Of a stretch of DNA of 64,000 nt, positions 45,578 to 56,356 are shown piece by piece. Under the pieces are notes generated by a model, which was given only the letters and a program-made list of their open reading frames with translations, had not been told where the DNA came from and ran no database searches. The position numbers and the translations under genes are program-made. Positions within the stretch are counted from its first letter, which is position 1. Each line of letters begins with the position of its first letter. The stretch comes from Macrolepiota albuminosa (Eukaryota; Basidiomycota; Agaricomycetes; Agaricales; Agaricaceae). The stretch is taken from positions 248,001 through 312,000 of the forward strand of contig JAMWFC010000115.1 of NCBI GenBank assembly GCA_027475525.1, written 5' to 3'.

Positions 45578-46338
45578 TGTCACGACCCCTCCCCTCCGGA
45601 ACCCCCCGGGGGCATCCCCAGAGCCCCATCCGAGAGCCTCCTTCATCAACCCACAGCGCGCCCCACCCCCACAGCTGCTGATGCCGCCATCACATGCATC
45701 AAAGACCACCATCAGCCAGCACCCCTGGAGACCCTGCTTCATGGACCCCAGGACCAATCGTCATCAACGATCAGATCATGCAGCTCACTTCTGGCCATCA
45801 TGCATCACGCATCACAGCTCTCTCCACGCCAATTAATTGTGCATCCCACGTGCGATCCAGGTATTCAGTCACTGTCCGCTACTCAATGCCTCCCAGGACT
45901 TATCCCAGACACCCCGGAACCCCGAGACCTGGCCCTGTAGTACTTATAGTGTAGTCCCCTGTTGTATTCACTAGTCTTGATATTAACTTTGATTGTTGTG
46001 TGCCCTTTGCTTGATTGGTACGCACTGACTAGCACACTTTTGACTGGCACGCTTGAATAACCGCGTGCTCTAAGTTTGGTATGTACTTCGCGACTTTAAC
46101 TTGCTAACTTGGTCTCGTCTTAGAACCTCCAGTTCACGACTTGACCCCACCCAATCCCCCAGCTACTCACAACCAAAAACCCCGGACTGAGTCCCCTCCT
46201 CCCAGGATTACCCCTGTCCACGTCTTGAACCCCGGAGTCCTAGCCCTGGAGTTCCAGACACCCGAGTATCTGTAGGTCAAGTCCGCATTGTAAGGGCGTT
46301 GCTTTCCTAGAAAGCCCCCGACTCAGCGGAACCTGACA
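45578..46338 (+). repeat. 5' LTR of gypsy E
   Basis: 761 bp, TGTCACGACCCC..CCTGACA. It is equal in length to the 3' LTR, with scattered substitutions. It contains a TATA-like TTATAG (45944-45949) and, about 29 bp later, the primer-complementary segment at 45973. Confidence 0.95.
45944..45985 (+). promoter_or_regulatory. putative promoter and start of R in the gypsy E LTR
   Basis: TTATAG at 45944-45949 is followed 29 bp downstream by AGTCTTGATATTA (45973-45985), the exact complement of the primer site at 46339-46351. In Tf1-type elements the first nucleotides of the mRNA play this role, so transcription is predicted to begin at or next to 45973. Confidence 0.55.
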
Positions 46339-46351
46339 TAATATCAAGACT
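46339..46351 (+). promoter_or_regulatory. self-complementary primer-binding site of gypsy E
   Basis: TAATATCAAGACT directly follows the 5' LTR. Its complement lies in the LTR at 45973-45985, and no tRNA-type TGG start is present. Confidence 0.7.
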
Positions 46352-46493
46352 CCCTCCTTACACCGTTCTTGATGGCTACGTATACTCATACCTACTACCC
46401 CATGGGCTACCAGACCAATATCAAGACTCCCTCCTTACACCGTTCTTGATGGCTACGTATACTCATACCTACTACCCCATGGGCTACCAGACT
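46340..46493. repeat. tandem duplication, period 77 bp (no. 5)
   Basis: AATATCAAGACTCC starts at 46340 and 46417, with 76 exact positions. It duplicates the primer site and the Gag start. Confidence 0.95.
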
Positions 46494-48906
46494 GACTCTT
46501 ACAGGCATTCAGTCTCCGATCACTATCCTGCACAGACCCCTCACCCTGCCTATCCACCTCTCCCATATGAACCCCAATACCTCCACCGCCACTGGGCCCC
46601 TAACCCATCTCTCTATGATCTGGGGCCCTCAGCCAGCTGGGCCCCTCCGCCCAACCTAGCCATAGCACGACCCGTGGAGGTCCCCTCATACCGGAGCATC
46701 CCTGGAGGCCTGCCAAAGACACCACCAGTCCCCAGTGGACCTCACCCGGTACCCCCCAGCGAGGGCCCCTTTACACCCACCCCCTACTACAGTTACCAGC
46801 GCCCTGTCCCCCAACCCCAGGGACCCCTCAACTATGACTATCCCCCTCGACACTACCCAACCGCCGCCCCACCCGCTCAGACTCCCCCCTCGCCAATGGG
46901 ACAACGACGTCTTGAGGACTACGAACAGCAATAGGACGAAGTGTTCTGCTCGCTCAGGATCTCACTGAAGGACTTCACGCAATGGACAAGGGCGCTACTC
47001 ATGGAATTTGGACACAACGACTTTGCAGGCACTCTGGAGGACTGGGCCCATTGCTTGGTCGAATTTGGGGATCGCCTCATACGAAGAGAATTCCCGGAGC
47101 AGACTATGGTAAAGTACAGACGTAACACGATCCTCTGCAAAGAATTGCAACAACTGCTCGATGAAGTCCACACGTTCCCCTCCCCTCGACCCCTCAACGA
47201 CCCTGCAGACCTGGGCTGCTCGATTCACATCCAGCAGGAACCTCCGGAACCGGCCCCAGCAGCCCCCGCGGTCCCCACTCCAGAGCAACAACAACGGGAA
47301 GAGCGACAAAACGTCTCGGCCATACTACGGTCCCTCAACCCAATGGGAGGGCTATTCAATCAGCCCGCTGCCCGCACGGTAGGCTTGTCAACTCGCCGTA
47401 GGGCTAACTCCGTTCCTAGCACCTTTGAGACCTGGAGACAGCCCCAGAGACCCCTGGAACCACTCTAGCAAACGGACAATGCCTGACCCCCAGCCCCGGC
47501 GAACCCCAGTAGACTCTGCATGGACACCCTTAGCATGGACGATACGCTGTGCTACATCAACGAGCTCATGTGCAGCAACAACGAGCAATGTCCCGCACCC
47601 GCACCCATCCTGGTACCGCCCCCTATGTCAGCCCTGGCCCCTCCGGAGCCCAACTTCCACCGCGACCTCCTGCCCCACTTCAATCTGCAAAACTCCCCAC
47701 GGCCTCCAATGCAAGCCACCCAGAGGAGGCCCTTCAGGCGGGTGGGGTCCTGCCCTCGGTGCCTTTCCTCTACAAGGAGAGGGGAGTAACCATTATTACT
47801 ACTACTACAATGCCGGCCTCCCTCCCCGCAACGCTGCTGGACCGGATGACGCTCACGATGCCCTCGCCCATGAAGGACGTCTGGACATTCAAAATCCCAA
47901 CGCATTCACGGGCTGGGACCCCTGAAAATGGTGTACATTCCTCACCCAATGTCTTAACACTTTTCAGGCGAAGCCACTCATGTTTCAGGTTGACAGCTCC
48001 TGGGTGGCCTTTGCCACCTCGTACCTCCAGGGGATCGCCTTCGACCACTACACGGCCCTCATCCAGTTTGACCCCAATAACCCGGCACTCGCTCACTGGC
48101 AAGCCTTCGTCGACGAGTTCTCCAGAAAATTCGGGATCTACGACACCGTGGCCGAGGCCGAGGACAACCTCTTCAACCTCCGGATGCGCTCTGAAGAACG
48201 TTTCACCACCTTCATCATACGTTTTAAGAAGGAAGCTTATGAGACAGGCTGGAATTACAGTGCCCTCCGGTACGCCCTCCATCATGCTCTGCCACAATGT
48301 ATCAAGGACGTCCTCCAACTCACCCTGAAACAACCCTCCTACAATGGATACAAGGCCCTCATCATGCAGATTGACCAACGCTACTGGAAAGACTGCAGCG
48401 AGTACTCAAACTCCCGACCCCCCTGGAACCCTAGGAGAGGACCCCCATGGCCTTCCGGTGAAAGCCTCAACCCCCAAATCCGAAACCCTGGTCTCTCTGC
48501 GTTCTCTGGCAGCCAACCCCCGGTGAGTCGCAGCCCACCCAATACTAACCCTGGCAGCGGCGCCCACCTCCAGGCCCAACTCAACGCCGCCATGGCCGCC
48601 AATGACCCAGGTGATGCGCCAAACTCCGAGGAACCCCCAGAAGACTCTGAAGATCCCGACTTCACCAATGAACGGGACAAAGAGGCCCTCCAGGCCAACC
48701 AGCTCTTGAAAAAGGGGCGACCCTGGGTTGAGGTCCCGAAGGATGTGCAGGAACGACGGAGAAGGGAGGGTGTTTGCATACTCTGTGGTGAGAAAGACCA
48801 TTTCATCTCTGAGTGCCCCCAACGACAGGTCATGGGACGTGCCACCTGGACCTTCGAAGGGGAGGACGCCACCTACGAGTATTCAGAAAACGACCTGGCA
48901 ATTTAG
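46449..48906 (+). pseudogene. gag: Gag of gypsy E
   Basis: ATG 46449 (MATYTHTYY); an upstream ATG at 46372 lies in the duplicated 77-bp copy. The order is as in gypsy D: Pro/Tyr-rich start, EDYEQQ followed by TAG (46932) where D reads Arg, a coiled segment, a region about 200 bp shorter than in D with a frame change, NHYYYYYNAG, FTGWDP then TGA (47923-47925) and KWCTFLTQCL, an intact capsid and zinc-knuckle frame 47980-48906 with CILCGEKDHFISEC (48777-48818), ending at TAG 48904. The last 94 nt overlap Pol in the -1 frame. Confidence 0.85.
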
Positions 48907-51135
48907 ACCTGGAAGACGCCTTAAATTGCGGAATCGACCCTGACGTCTTCTCCGCCCCGGTCTCACATCTTCGCTCCACAGCACTCATACAGGACACCCT
49001 CACAGCTTATCTACCCTCCCACTTTTTGCACTCCCTCCTCCTCAAAACCTGCCTCACTCCCTCCGGGACCCCCCTCAACACCCTCGTTGACAGCGGTGCC
49101 ACTGACAACTTCATTGATGAGGCATGGTCTACTCTCGCCCTGGAACTCGCTCAGCGACTCCCAGTCCCGGTGCGGCTCTGCCTCTTCAATGGAGACGCCT
49201 CTATGGTGGAGGACATCACTTACTTCGTGCGTATGCTGGTTACTTTTGCCAACAGACAGACTCACACCCTCTGGATGTTGATAACCACACTCCACTCTTC
49301 CACACCTCTGGTCTTAGGGCTCCCATGGCTCCAAGACACCAACCCCTGCATTGATTGGCGACATCTTACCCTTCGCCTCACCTGGAACCCAACACCCGAC
49401 GACCAGCAACTCCCCTTTGACATTCCCCACTCTCCAGACTCTACCCCAAAGGACCCCCTGGACGGGCCCCCACCACCTCCCGAACTCCAGTCCCGCTCAT
49501 CCTGATCCTTCGTCATCAATGCCAGGCTGGACGGTGCCCCAGGACCGATATCGGCCCTCATCGACAGCAGAGCCACCGGAGTTTTCATCAGCGACGCCCT
49601 CGACCTCCCCCATGACTCCCTCGACCAGCCCCTCTGCCTGCAACGCCTCGACGGCACCCCTTCCTCCTCCGGCCCCATCCAGAGGTCTCACTCGAGACAC
49701 GTGACCCTGGACAACGACTACAAGTTCACCTCCAACTTCCTGGTCACGTGACTTCACGAATTGACCCCAATGGTGCTGGGACTACCCTGGCTATGCAACA
49801 CGAACTCCAATATCAATTGGAGGACACTCACCATGACCTTCCCGGGACCTGAAGACCACCCCTCGACCACCGTGCACCTCTGGGCCCTAGGGAGCGACCC
49901 GATGCCCAGCACCCCCGGGACAACAACCGTGCCCCCCACGCATATACCACCCATGCCCGTCCAAGCCCACAAGGCCCCCAATCGGCCCCCAAACATTCCT
50001 CGGAACAGGTACAAAGAGCCGAACTACCCGAGTTGGTCTCAGACACATGTCACACCTGCTCCGGCCGATGCATCCGCGACTCCGATCGACCCAAACGCAC
50101 TCGACATTAGGATCATTGGAGCCGCCCCCTTCGCCCGCCTCATGAAAGACGGAACCCCCACGTTTCAGCTACACACCTCGCCATCTCTCCCAGAAGAACA
50201 CCTACAAGGGGATGCTATCCCCCTGGAAAAGAAAACCGAGGAGCAGATCCTCTGAGAAGTAGTTCCCCCAGAGTATCACAAATTCGCTGACGTATTCTCT
50301 GAAGGAGACGCCAAGGAGATTCCCCCTCACCGCTCTTATGACCATACTATCGACCTCGAGGAAGGAGCTGCCCCCCCTTTTGGCAAGGTGTATCACATGT
50401 CGGAAGTTGAACTCTGGGCCCTCAAGGACTACCTCGACAAAATGCTCGGTAAGGGATTCATCTGACCCTCCGCCTCCGCTGCTGGAGCCCTGGTTCTATT
50501 CGCCAAGAAGAAGAACGGTTCACTCCGACTCTGCGTCGACTACCGGGGACTCAATAAAATCACCAAGAAGAACCGCTACCTGCTCCTGCTCATTGGCAAT
50601 CTGGTCGATCGACTCCGCAGTGCCAAGGTTTACACAAAAATTGACCTCTGCTCTGGCTACAACAACGTCCACATCACCCTGGGACACGAGTGGAAAACCA
50701 TGTTCCACACGCAGTATGGTCTGTTTGAGTATCTTGTGATGCCTTTCGGAATGACTAACTCCCCCGCCATGTTCCAATACTTCATGAACGACATCTTCCA
50801 CGACATGAGTGACGTCTTCGTGATTGTCTACTTGGACGACATCCTCATCTACTCCAACTCGAAGGAGGACCACCAGAAGCACGTCTGGCAAGTCCTCGAA
50901 TGCCTCCAGGAGCACAACCTCCACGCCAAGCCCGAGAAGTGTTCATTCCACATGGAAGAGGTTGAGTATCTCAGTGTCATTGTATCCCCAAATGACGTTC
51001 GCATGGACCCCCACAAGGTCGAGGCCATTGTCAACTGGCCACAACCCCAGAACATCAAGGAGGTACAGTCCTTCCTGGGTTTTGCTAACTTTTACCAGAG
51101 GTTTATAGACAACTACTCCAGTATCATGAAACTCC

Positions 51136-51289
51136 TCAACCGGCTCACACGCAAGGATGTCACCTGGAACTGGGACAGTAAGTGCCAGAGTGTCTTTAAC
51201 CTGCTCAAGGAGTCAACCGGCTCACACGCAAGGATGTCACCTGGAACTGGGACAGTAAGTGCCAGAGTGTCTTTAACCTGCTCAAGGAG
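51136..51289. repeat. tandem duplication, period 77 bp (no. 6)
   Basis: TCAACCGGCTCACACG starts at 51136 and 51213; exactly 77 identical bases. It lies between RT and RNase H of gypsy E. Confidence 0.98.
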
Positions 51290-52946
51290 GCTTTCACAGC
51301 AGCCCCCGTGCTCCGGCACTATGACCCCGCCCTCCCAATCATCCTGGAATGTGACACCTCCAACTACGCCATCGCCGGGATTCTCTTGCAGATGGGGCCT
51401 GATGGCAGGGAGCCCCAGCCAGTCGCCTTCTACACCCGGTCCATGATTGACGCTGAGCTCAACTACGACATCTACGACAAGGAGCTCCTCGCCATTGTCG
51501 AAGCCTTCAAGCAATGGCAGGCCTACCTCGAGGGAGCCCGGCACTGGATCCAGGTCTATTCGGATCACAATAACCTGCAGTACTTCACCACGACCAAGCA
51601 ACTTAGTCGACAGCAGGCCCAATGGTCCGAGATCCTCTCGGAGTATGACTTTACAATCCAGTACTGCCCGGGACGACTTGGAGCTAAACCCAATGCCCTC
51701 ACCCGTTGACCAGACGTCTACCCCAAGAAGTCATTCAAGGCGGAATGCAATGCATTCAATCATTGTGTAGTGATCCCTCCTGAACATCTGAATGCTGTAC
51801 TGATCTTAAACAACAAAGGAACCCTGAGTCAGATCCGCCGTGCCCCCCAAGACAAGTACTTCACCAACCACGACCCCCGCAACCCCCCCAACGAAACCGA
51901 CCGGGACCCCACCTTCTCCTTGTCCTCCGACAAAAAACTCCTTCTCCAGGACGGCCACATCTACATCCCAGATCACGCCTGACTCCGCTACAACGTCCTC
52001 CGTCAACACCACGACCACAAGCTCTGGGGACACCCTGGAATACGTAAGACCCTCCAGCTTATCTCCCAGACTTACTTTTGGCCAGGGTTGAAGAAGGATG
52101 TGACCCGTTATATTCGATCATGCGAACCCTGCCTCTGGGCCAAGGTCCCCCGACACCGACCATATGGACTCCTGAAACCCCTGCCAGTTGGACGACGCTC
52201 CTAGTCCTCCATATTCCTGGACCACATTGTCGAACTCCCGGAATCTGAAGGGTTCAATGCCATTCTCATCATTGTGTGTAGGCTAACCAAACAGGGCATC
52301 TTCCTACCCTGCCACACCACAGACACCGCCCCGGACTTTGCCTGGCTGTTCCTCGAGCACGTCTTCGCCAAACACAGTCTTCCAGATGACATCGTCTCCG
52401 ACCATGGCCCACTCTTTGTATCCAAGTTCTGGACTTCTCTGTGTAAGGCCCTTGAAGTAAAGACTAACCTCTCTACTGCCTATCACCCCGAAACTGACAG
52501 CCAAACCGAAAGGGTCAATCAGTCTCTTGAGCAGTACCTCCGACTGTACGTCAACTACCTGCAGGACAACTGGCACGCCGAGCTCCCCCTGGCTGAGTTC
52601 ACCTACAACAACATGCCGCATTCTGCCACTGGGGTATCACCCTTCTTTGCCAACAAGGGATACCACCCCCGACTAACACTCTCGTTCTAGGACATCCCAT
52701 TGCACACCGCCTATGAGGTCGCCCAGGATCTCCAGTCCCTTCACGAGTTTCTCTGGAAGGAAATTGACACCACGAACCAGGCCTATGCGAAACACACCAA
52801 CCGGAAATGGGAAGACACCTCCGACTGGACCCCCGGGACAAAGATATGGTTAGATCAACGCCACCTCCGCACCCGCCGACCCTCCCCAAAACTTGATCAC
52901 AAGCACCTCAGCCCGTTCAAAATTTTGAAGAAGGTCTCATCCCACA

Positions 52947-53100
52947 CCTACAAGATTGAGCTCCCCCCAGGACTTAAAGGCCTGCACCCGGTATTCCACG
53001 TCCGCCTCCTGGAATGACACCCCCCTACAAGATTGAGCTCCCCCCAGGACTTAAAGGCCTGCACCCGGTATTCCACGTCCGCCTCCTGGAATGACACCCC
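52947..53100. repeat. tandem duplication, period 77 bp (no. 7)
   Basis: CCTACAAGATTGAGCTCC starts at 52947 and 53024; about 79 identical bases. It lies before the chromodomain of gypsy E. Confidence 0.98.
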
Positions 53101-53986
53101 CCAGATCCCTTCTCTGAACGACGGCCTGAACCCCCTCCTCTGGTCAAGGTCAAGAACGAGTACCACTATGAGGTTGGAGACATCCTTGACTCCCGGAACA
53201 TTCGTGGACGACCCCACTTCCTCGTACGATGGAAGGGATACAGTCCGGAGGACGACACCTGGGAACCACGTCAAAATCTCAAAGGCGCCCTTGACAAACT
53301 CCAGGACTTCCAGCAACGGCACCCAGGAAACAACCCTCCTGGACGCAGGACCCACAGACGGCAGTAGTGGGCGTAACCCCCACCTCTGGGCTCAGTAGGA
53401 ATTCAACTCCCATGTATATTTTCTGCCCTTCCTCTCTAGATCTTACTTCCTTTTAGTACCTTTTTTCACAGCAGCACCTGGAATCGGGGAAAGGTCTCTT
53501 TCCAACCTTTCCACCAAATCACTTACACTATTCCTTTTTACTTACTCCAGCAGAACAAGTATATACATTTTGTTACGAGACTCGCTACCTTACAATATAG
53601 GACACATGACGTAGCTACCAAGAAAGTTCAAAGAAAGACCTGCTAGTGAGGGGTCTCTGGGCCCCCCTCCTCATTCTCCCCCCCGCTGGACCTCGACGGC
53701 CAACTCCGGGGCTCCTCCCTCTCCCGCTCCCCCAGAACATATCCTCGTGACGCCTCCTCCATCAGCTGGGCCCAGGTCAGGAGCGACTCGCCCTCATCCA
53801 GGACCCTCTCAAACTAGGTCCCCGATGCTGGGACGTTCCTCCGCCGGTGCGCCAAGACCAATCTCCCCAACAAGTCCAGCCCACGCTCCATCCTGGGGGT
53901 TGCCAGTTTGGGCCACTGACCCTCCTGCAGGGAGGCTAACACCGCAGCCACCCCATCCAGGAGCAGGTGGTGCTCCTGGGCCCAAT

Positions 53987-54033
53987 CTGGAAAATCAGTG
54001 TGGGGACTCAGGAAAGCAGCTTGAACCACTCAC
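53987..54033 (-). other. intron 2 of the gypsy E antisense gene
   Basis: 47 nt, GTGAGT..TTTTCCAG, branch CACTGAT. Same position as 33041-33086 in gypsy D. Confidence 0.75.
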
Positions 54034-54890
54034 TCAAAGCCGCCATCTGGACAACGACCACGTCCTGCAAGCTCTGAGGGGCTGGCTCTAGATGGCCCGC
54101 CCCCTGCTCCAGCCGGGCTTGCAGCGCATTCCGCTCGGCCTCCAACGCCTCCTGTGCGACCTGAATCTCCTGCAGCTCCCGGACTACCGCCCCCTGGTCC
54201 TTCTCCACCCACCGCTGAGCCGCCGCCTTCTGCCTCACCACCTCCTCACTCTGAGCCAGGGTCGTCCGAACCCCCCATAAATGCTCGGCTGTGACCTGGT
54301 GGTGGTTAGCCAGCTCCCCCCTCTTCTACTCAGCTCGGTTCACACGCTCCTGCAGCGCTGTCACGTCAACGCTCAGCGGCCGCCCTGACAAGGGGGAGAA
54401 CGCTGCCAGGGACAGACGCAGGGGAGGGGTCGGGGAGGGGGCCTCCCAGGAAAGTCACAGCCGCTTAGAAGGCTTGGGGAAAGGACTGGGCAATGCCCGC
54501 CACTTCCTCTTGTCAACACGACCCCCCCCCGCTCACCCTGGCCCGGGTTGCCTGGCATGTGACCAGGACCACGGGCCAGCCCCGACTACCCACCCCTGCC
54601 GCCCCCCTCATCCGAGACCCCCTTGTCAGGGCCCCGTCCCCCCCGGAACCCCCTGGTGCTCCCATCAGTGGCTTGACCACCCAGTCCCTCTCCTCCACCC
54701 CCATCCTGCGCGTCACCCCCCCCAACAGCCACCTCTGCTCCCGCACCATACAGCGCACCCTCCATAACGCCGAAACAGAATATCGCTCATGGTTAAGGTG
54801 ACATGCCTCGCACACTGACGAGTCCCTCTGGGACGACGGGCTGGAGGCCTCAAAAAGACACGGCACCAGCCGACGAGCACAGTGCACACA

Positions 54891-54934
54891 CTGGGTCAGC
54901 GTTAGTGGCAACCACAAGATATGACGTCACTTAC
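54891..54934 (-). other. intron 1 of the gypsy E antisense gene
   Basis: 44 nt, GTAAGT..GACCCAG, branch CACTAACG. Same position as 32267-32311 in gypsy D. Confidence 0.7.
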
Positions 54935-55595
54935 CGGCCTGTTGCTGACACACCATGCATGGGTGGGCAACCCCTGGGGCCTGCTTGAACGACAACTGTG
55001 ACACGACTGTCCATGGGATATGCAGGTCCTCCAAAACTGTTGATATGGTACTGGGGGCCATCCCTGACCAATAAAAACATGGGGTGGCCAGACGAGGGCG
55101 AGGTGAGGGAGGAGGGTGGGGGGGCCGGACAGTCATCTACGTGACAGTGGGCACGGGACGACTGGAGCCCGCCTGAGGAACTGACCTGGGAACCGATGCC
55201 GGGAGACTGGCCAGATCTGCCTCAGAGACAGTCTCCAGCAGGTGACTGGGTCCTGCCTCCGGGGCAGGTGCATTTTGTTGTTCTAAAACAGGGGGGGTTG
55301 ATCGTGCCAAGCAAGAACACATAAATGCACCTATGTTGCTGGAAGAGCGCCGCGATGCACTTCCAATCCAGGCAGCGCCGGTACCGGGCATCCTGGGCCT
55401 CCCACACGACAAGAGGTGCGACTTCGTCAGTAGGCAGGGGCGTCGGGGAATGCGTCGGTGTACGTGACATGTTGAGTTTGATGGGAAAATTTTTTTGATA
55501 TGTGTCAGGACACACGACGGATCCCACGCCTGGACACTGGCCTGGACCGCTGGCTACACACGCCTCAGAGGGTCTCGGCGCTGAGGGGGGGGTGA

Positions 55596-56356
55596 TGTCA
55601 CGACCCCTCCCCTCCGGAACCCCCCGGGGGCATCCCCAGAGCCCCATCCGAGAGCCTCCTTCATCAACCCACAGCGCGCCCCACCCCCACAGCTGCTGAC
55701 ACCGCCATCACATGCATCAAAGACCACCATCAGCCAGCACCCCTGGGAACCCTGCTTCATGGACCCTGGGATCAACCGTCATCAACGATCAGATCATGCG
55801 GCTCGCTTCCGGCCATCACGCATCACGCATCACAGCTCCCTCGGTGCCAATTGATCGCGTGCCCCACACGCAATCCAGGTATTCAGTCACTGTCTGCTAC
55901 TCAATGCCTCCCAGGACTTATTCCAGACACCCCAGAACTCCGAGACCTGGCCCTGTAGTACTTATAGCGTAGTCCCCCGTTCTATTCGCTAGTCTTGATA
56001 TTAACTTTGATTGTTGTGTGCCCTTTGCTTGATTGGTACGCACTGACTGGCATGCTTTTAACTGGCACGCTTGAATAACCGCGTGCTCTAAGTTTGGTAT
56101 GTACTTCGCGACTTTAACTTGCTAACTTGGTCTCATCTTAGAACCTCCAGCTCATGACTCGACCCCACCCAATCCCCCAGCTACTCACAACCAAAAACCC
56201 CGGACTGAGTCCCCTCCTCCTGGGATTACTCCTGTCCACGTCTTGAACCCTGGAGTCCTAGCCCTGGAGTTCCAGACACCTGAGTATCCATAGGTCAAGT
56301 CCACATTGTAAGGGCATTGCTTTCCCAGAAAGCCCCTGACTCAGTGGAACCTGACA
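55596..56356 (+). repeat. 3' LTR of gypsy E
   Basis: 761 bp, preceded by the purine tract CTGAGGGGGGGGTGA. GTACC follows. Confidence 0.95.

Larger units (their letters stand above)
48813..53367 (+). pseudogene. pol: Pol of gypsy E
   Basis: Protease-like domain 1 has TLVDSGATDNFI (about 49081) and LVLGLPWL. Domain 2 has ALIDSRATGVFI (about 49555) and MVLGLPWL (about 49770). RT has [28 protein letters not shown] and YLDD (50829-50840). RNase H has VAFYTRSMIDAELNYDIYDKELLAI and [10 protein letters not shown]. Integrase has H-x3-H (HHDHKLWGH), IRSCEPC, LDHIVELPE, VSDHGPLF and TDSQTERVN (Gly replaced by Ser). The chromodomain [14 protein letters not shown] lies at 53165-53270, and the stop is TAG 53365-53367. 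Stops at 49503, 49749, 50253, 50463, 51708, 51980, 52202 and 52688 are single transitions from Arg, Gln or Trp codons, several confirmed by gypsy D. Two 77-bp duplications (51136-51289, 52947-53100) break the frame. Confidence 0.9.
53671..55470 (-). pseudogene. antisense spliced gene of gypsy E
   Basis: Homolog of 31769-33400. It starts at ATG 55470 (MSRTPTHSPTP) on the strand opposite to pol. The introns are at the same protein positions as in D: 54891-54934 (GTAAGT, branch CACTAACG, CCCAG) and 53987-54033 (GTGAGT, branch CACTGAT, TCCAG). The first joins WCVSNRP to CVHCARRLVPC. The Cys cluster reads C-x2-C-x6-C-x15-C-x2-C, with the sixth Cys changed to Tyr. The heptad region has VVRELQEIQVAQEALEAE. 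The conserved C-terminus has EHHLLLDG, RMERGLDLLGR and FERVLDEGE. Defects are TAG where D has Gln (before MTVRPP, about 55138) and Trp (before FERVL, about 53804), and frame changes near 55400, 54980 and 54300. The product is unknown; this copy is probably inactive. Confidence 0.65.
45578..56356 (+). mobile_element. Ty3/gypsy retrotransposon E, full length, with antisense gene
   Basis: A 10,779-bp element with two 761-bp LTRs, GTACC duplication, Gag, Pol with chromodomain, and the oppositely directed gene at 53671-55470. It is the same family as gypsy D and equally GC-rich. Three of its frame breaks coincide with 77-bp duplications. Confidence 0.95.
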
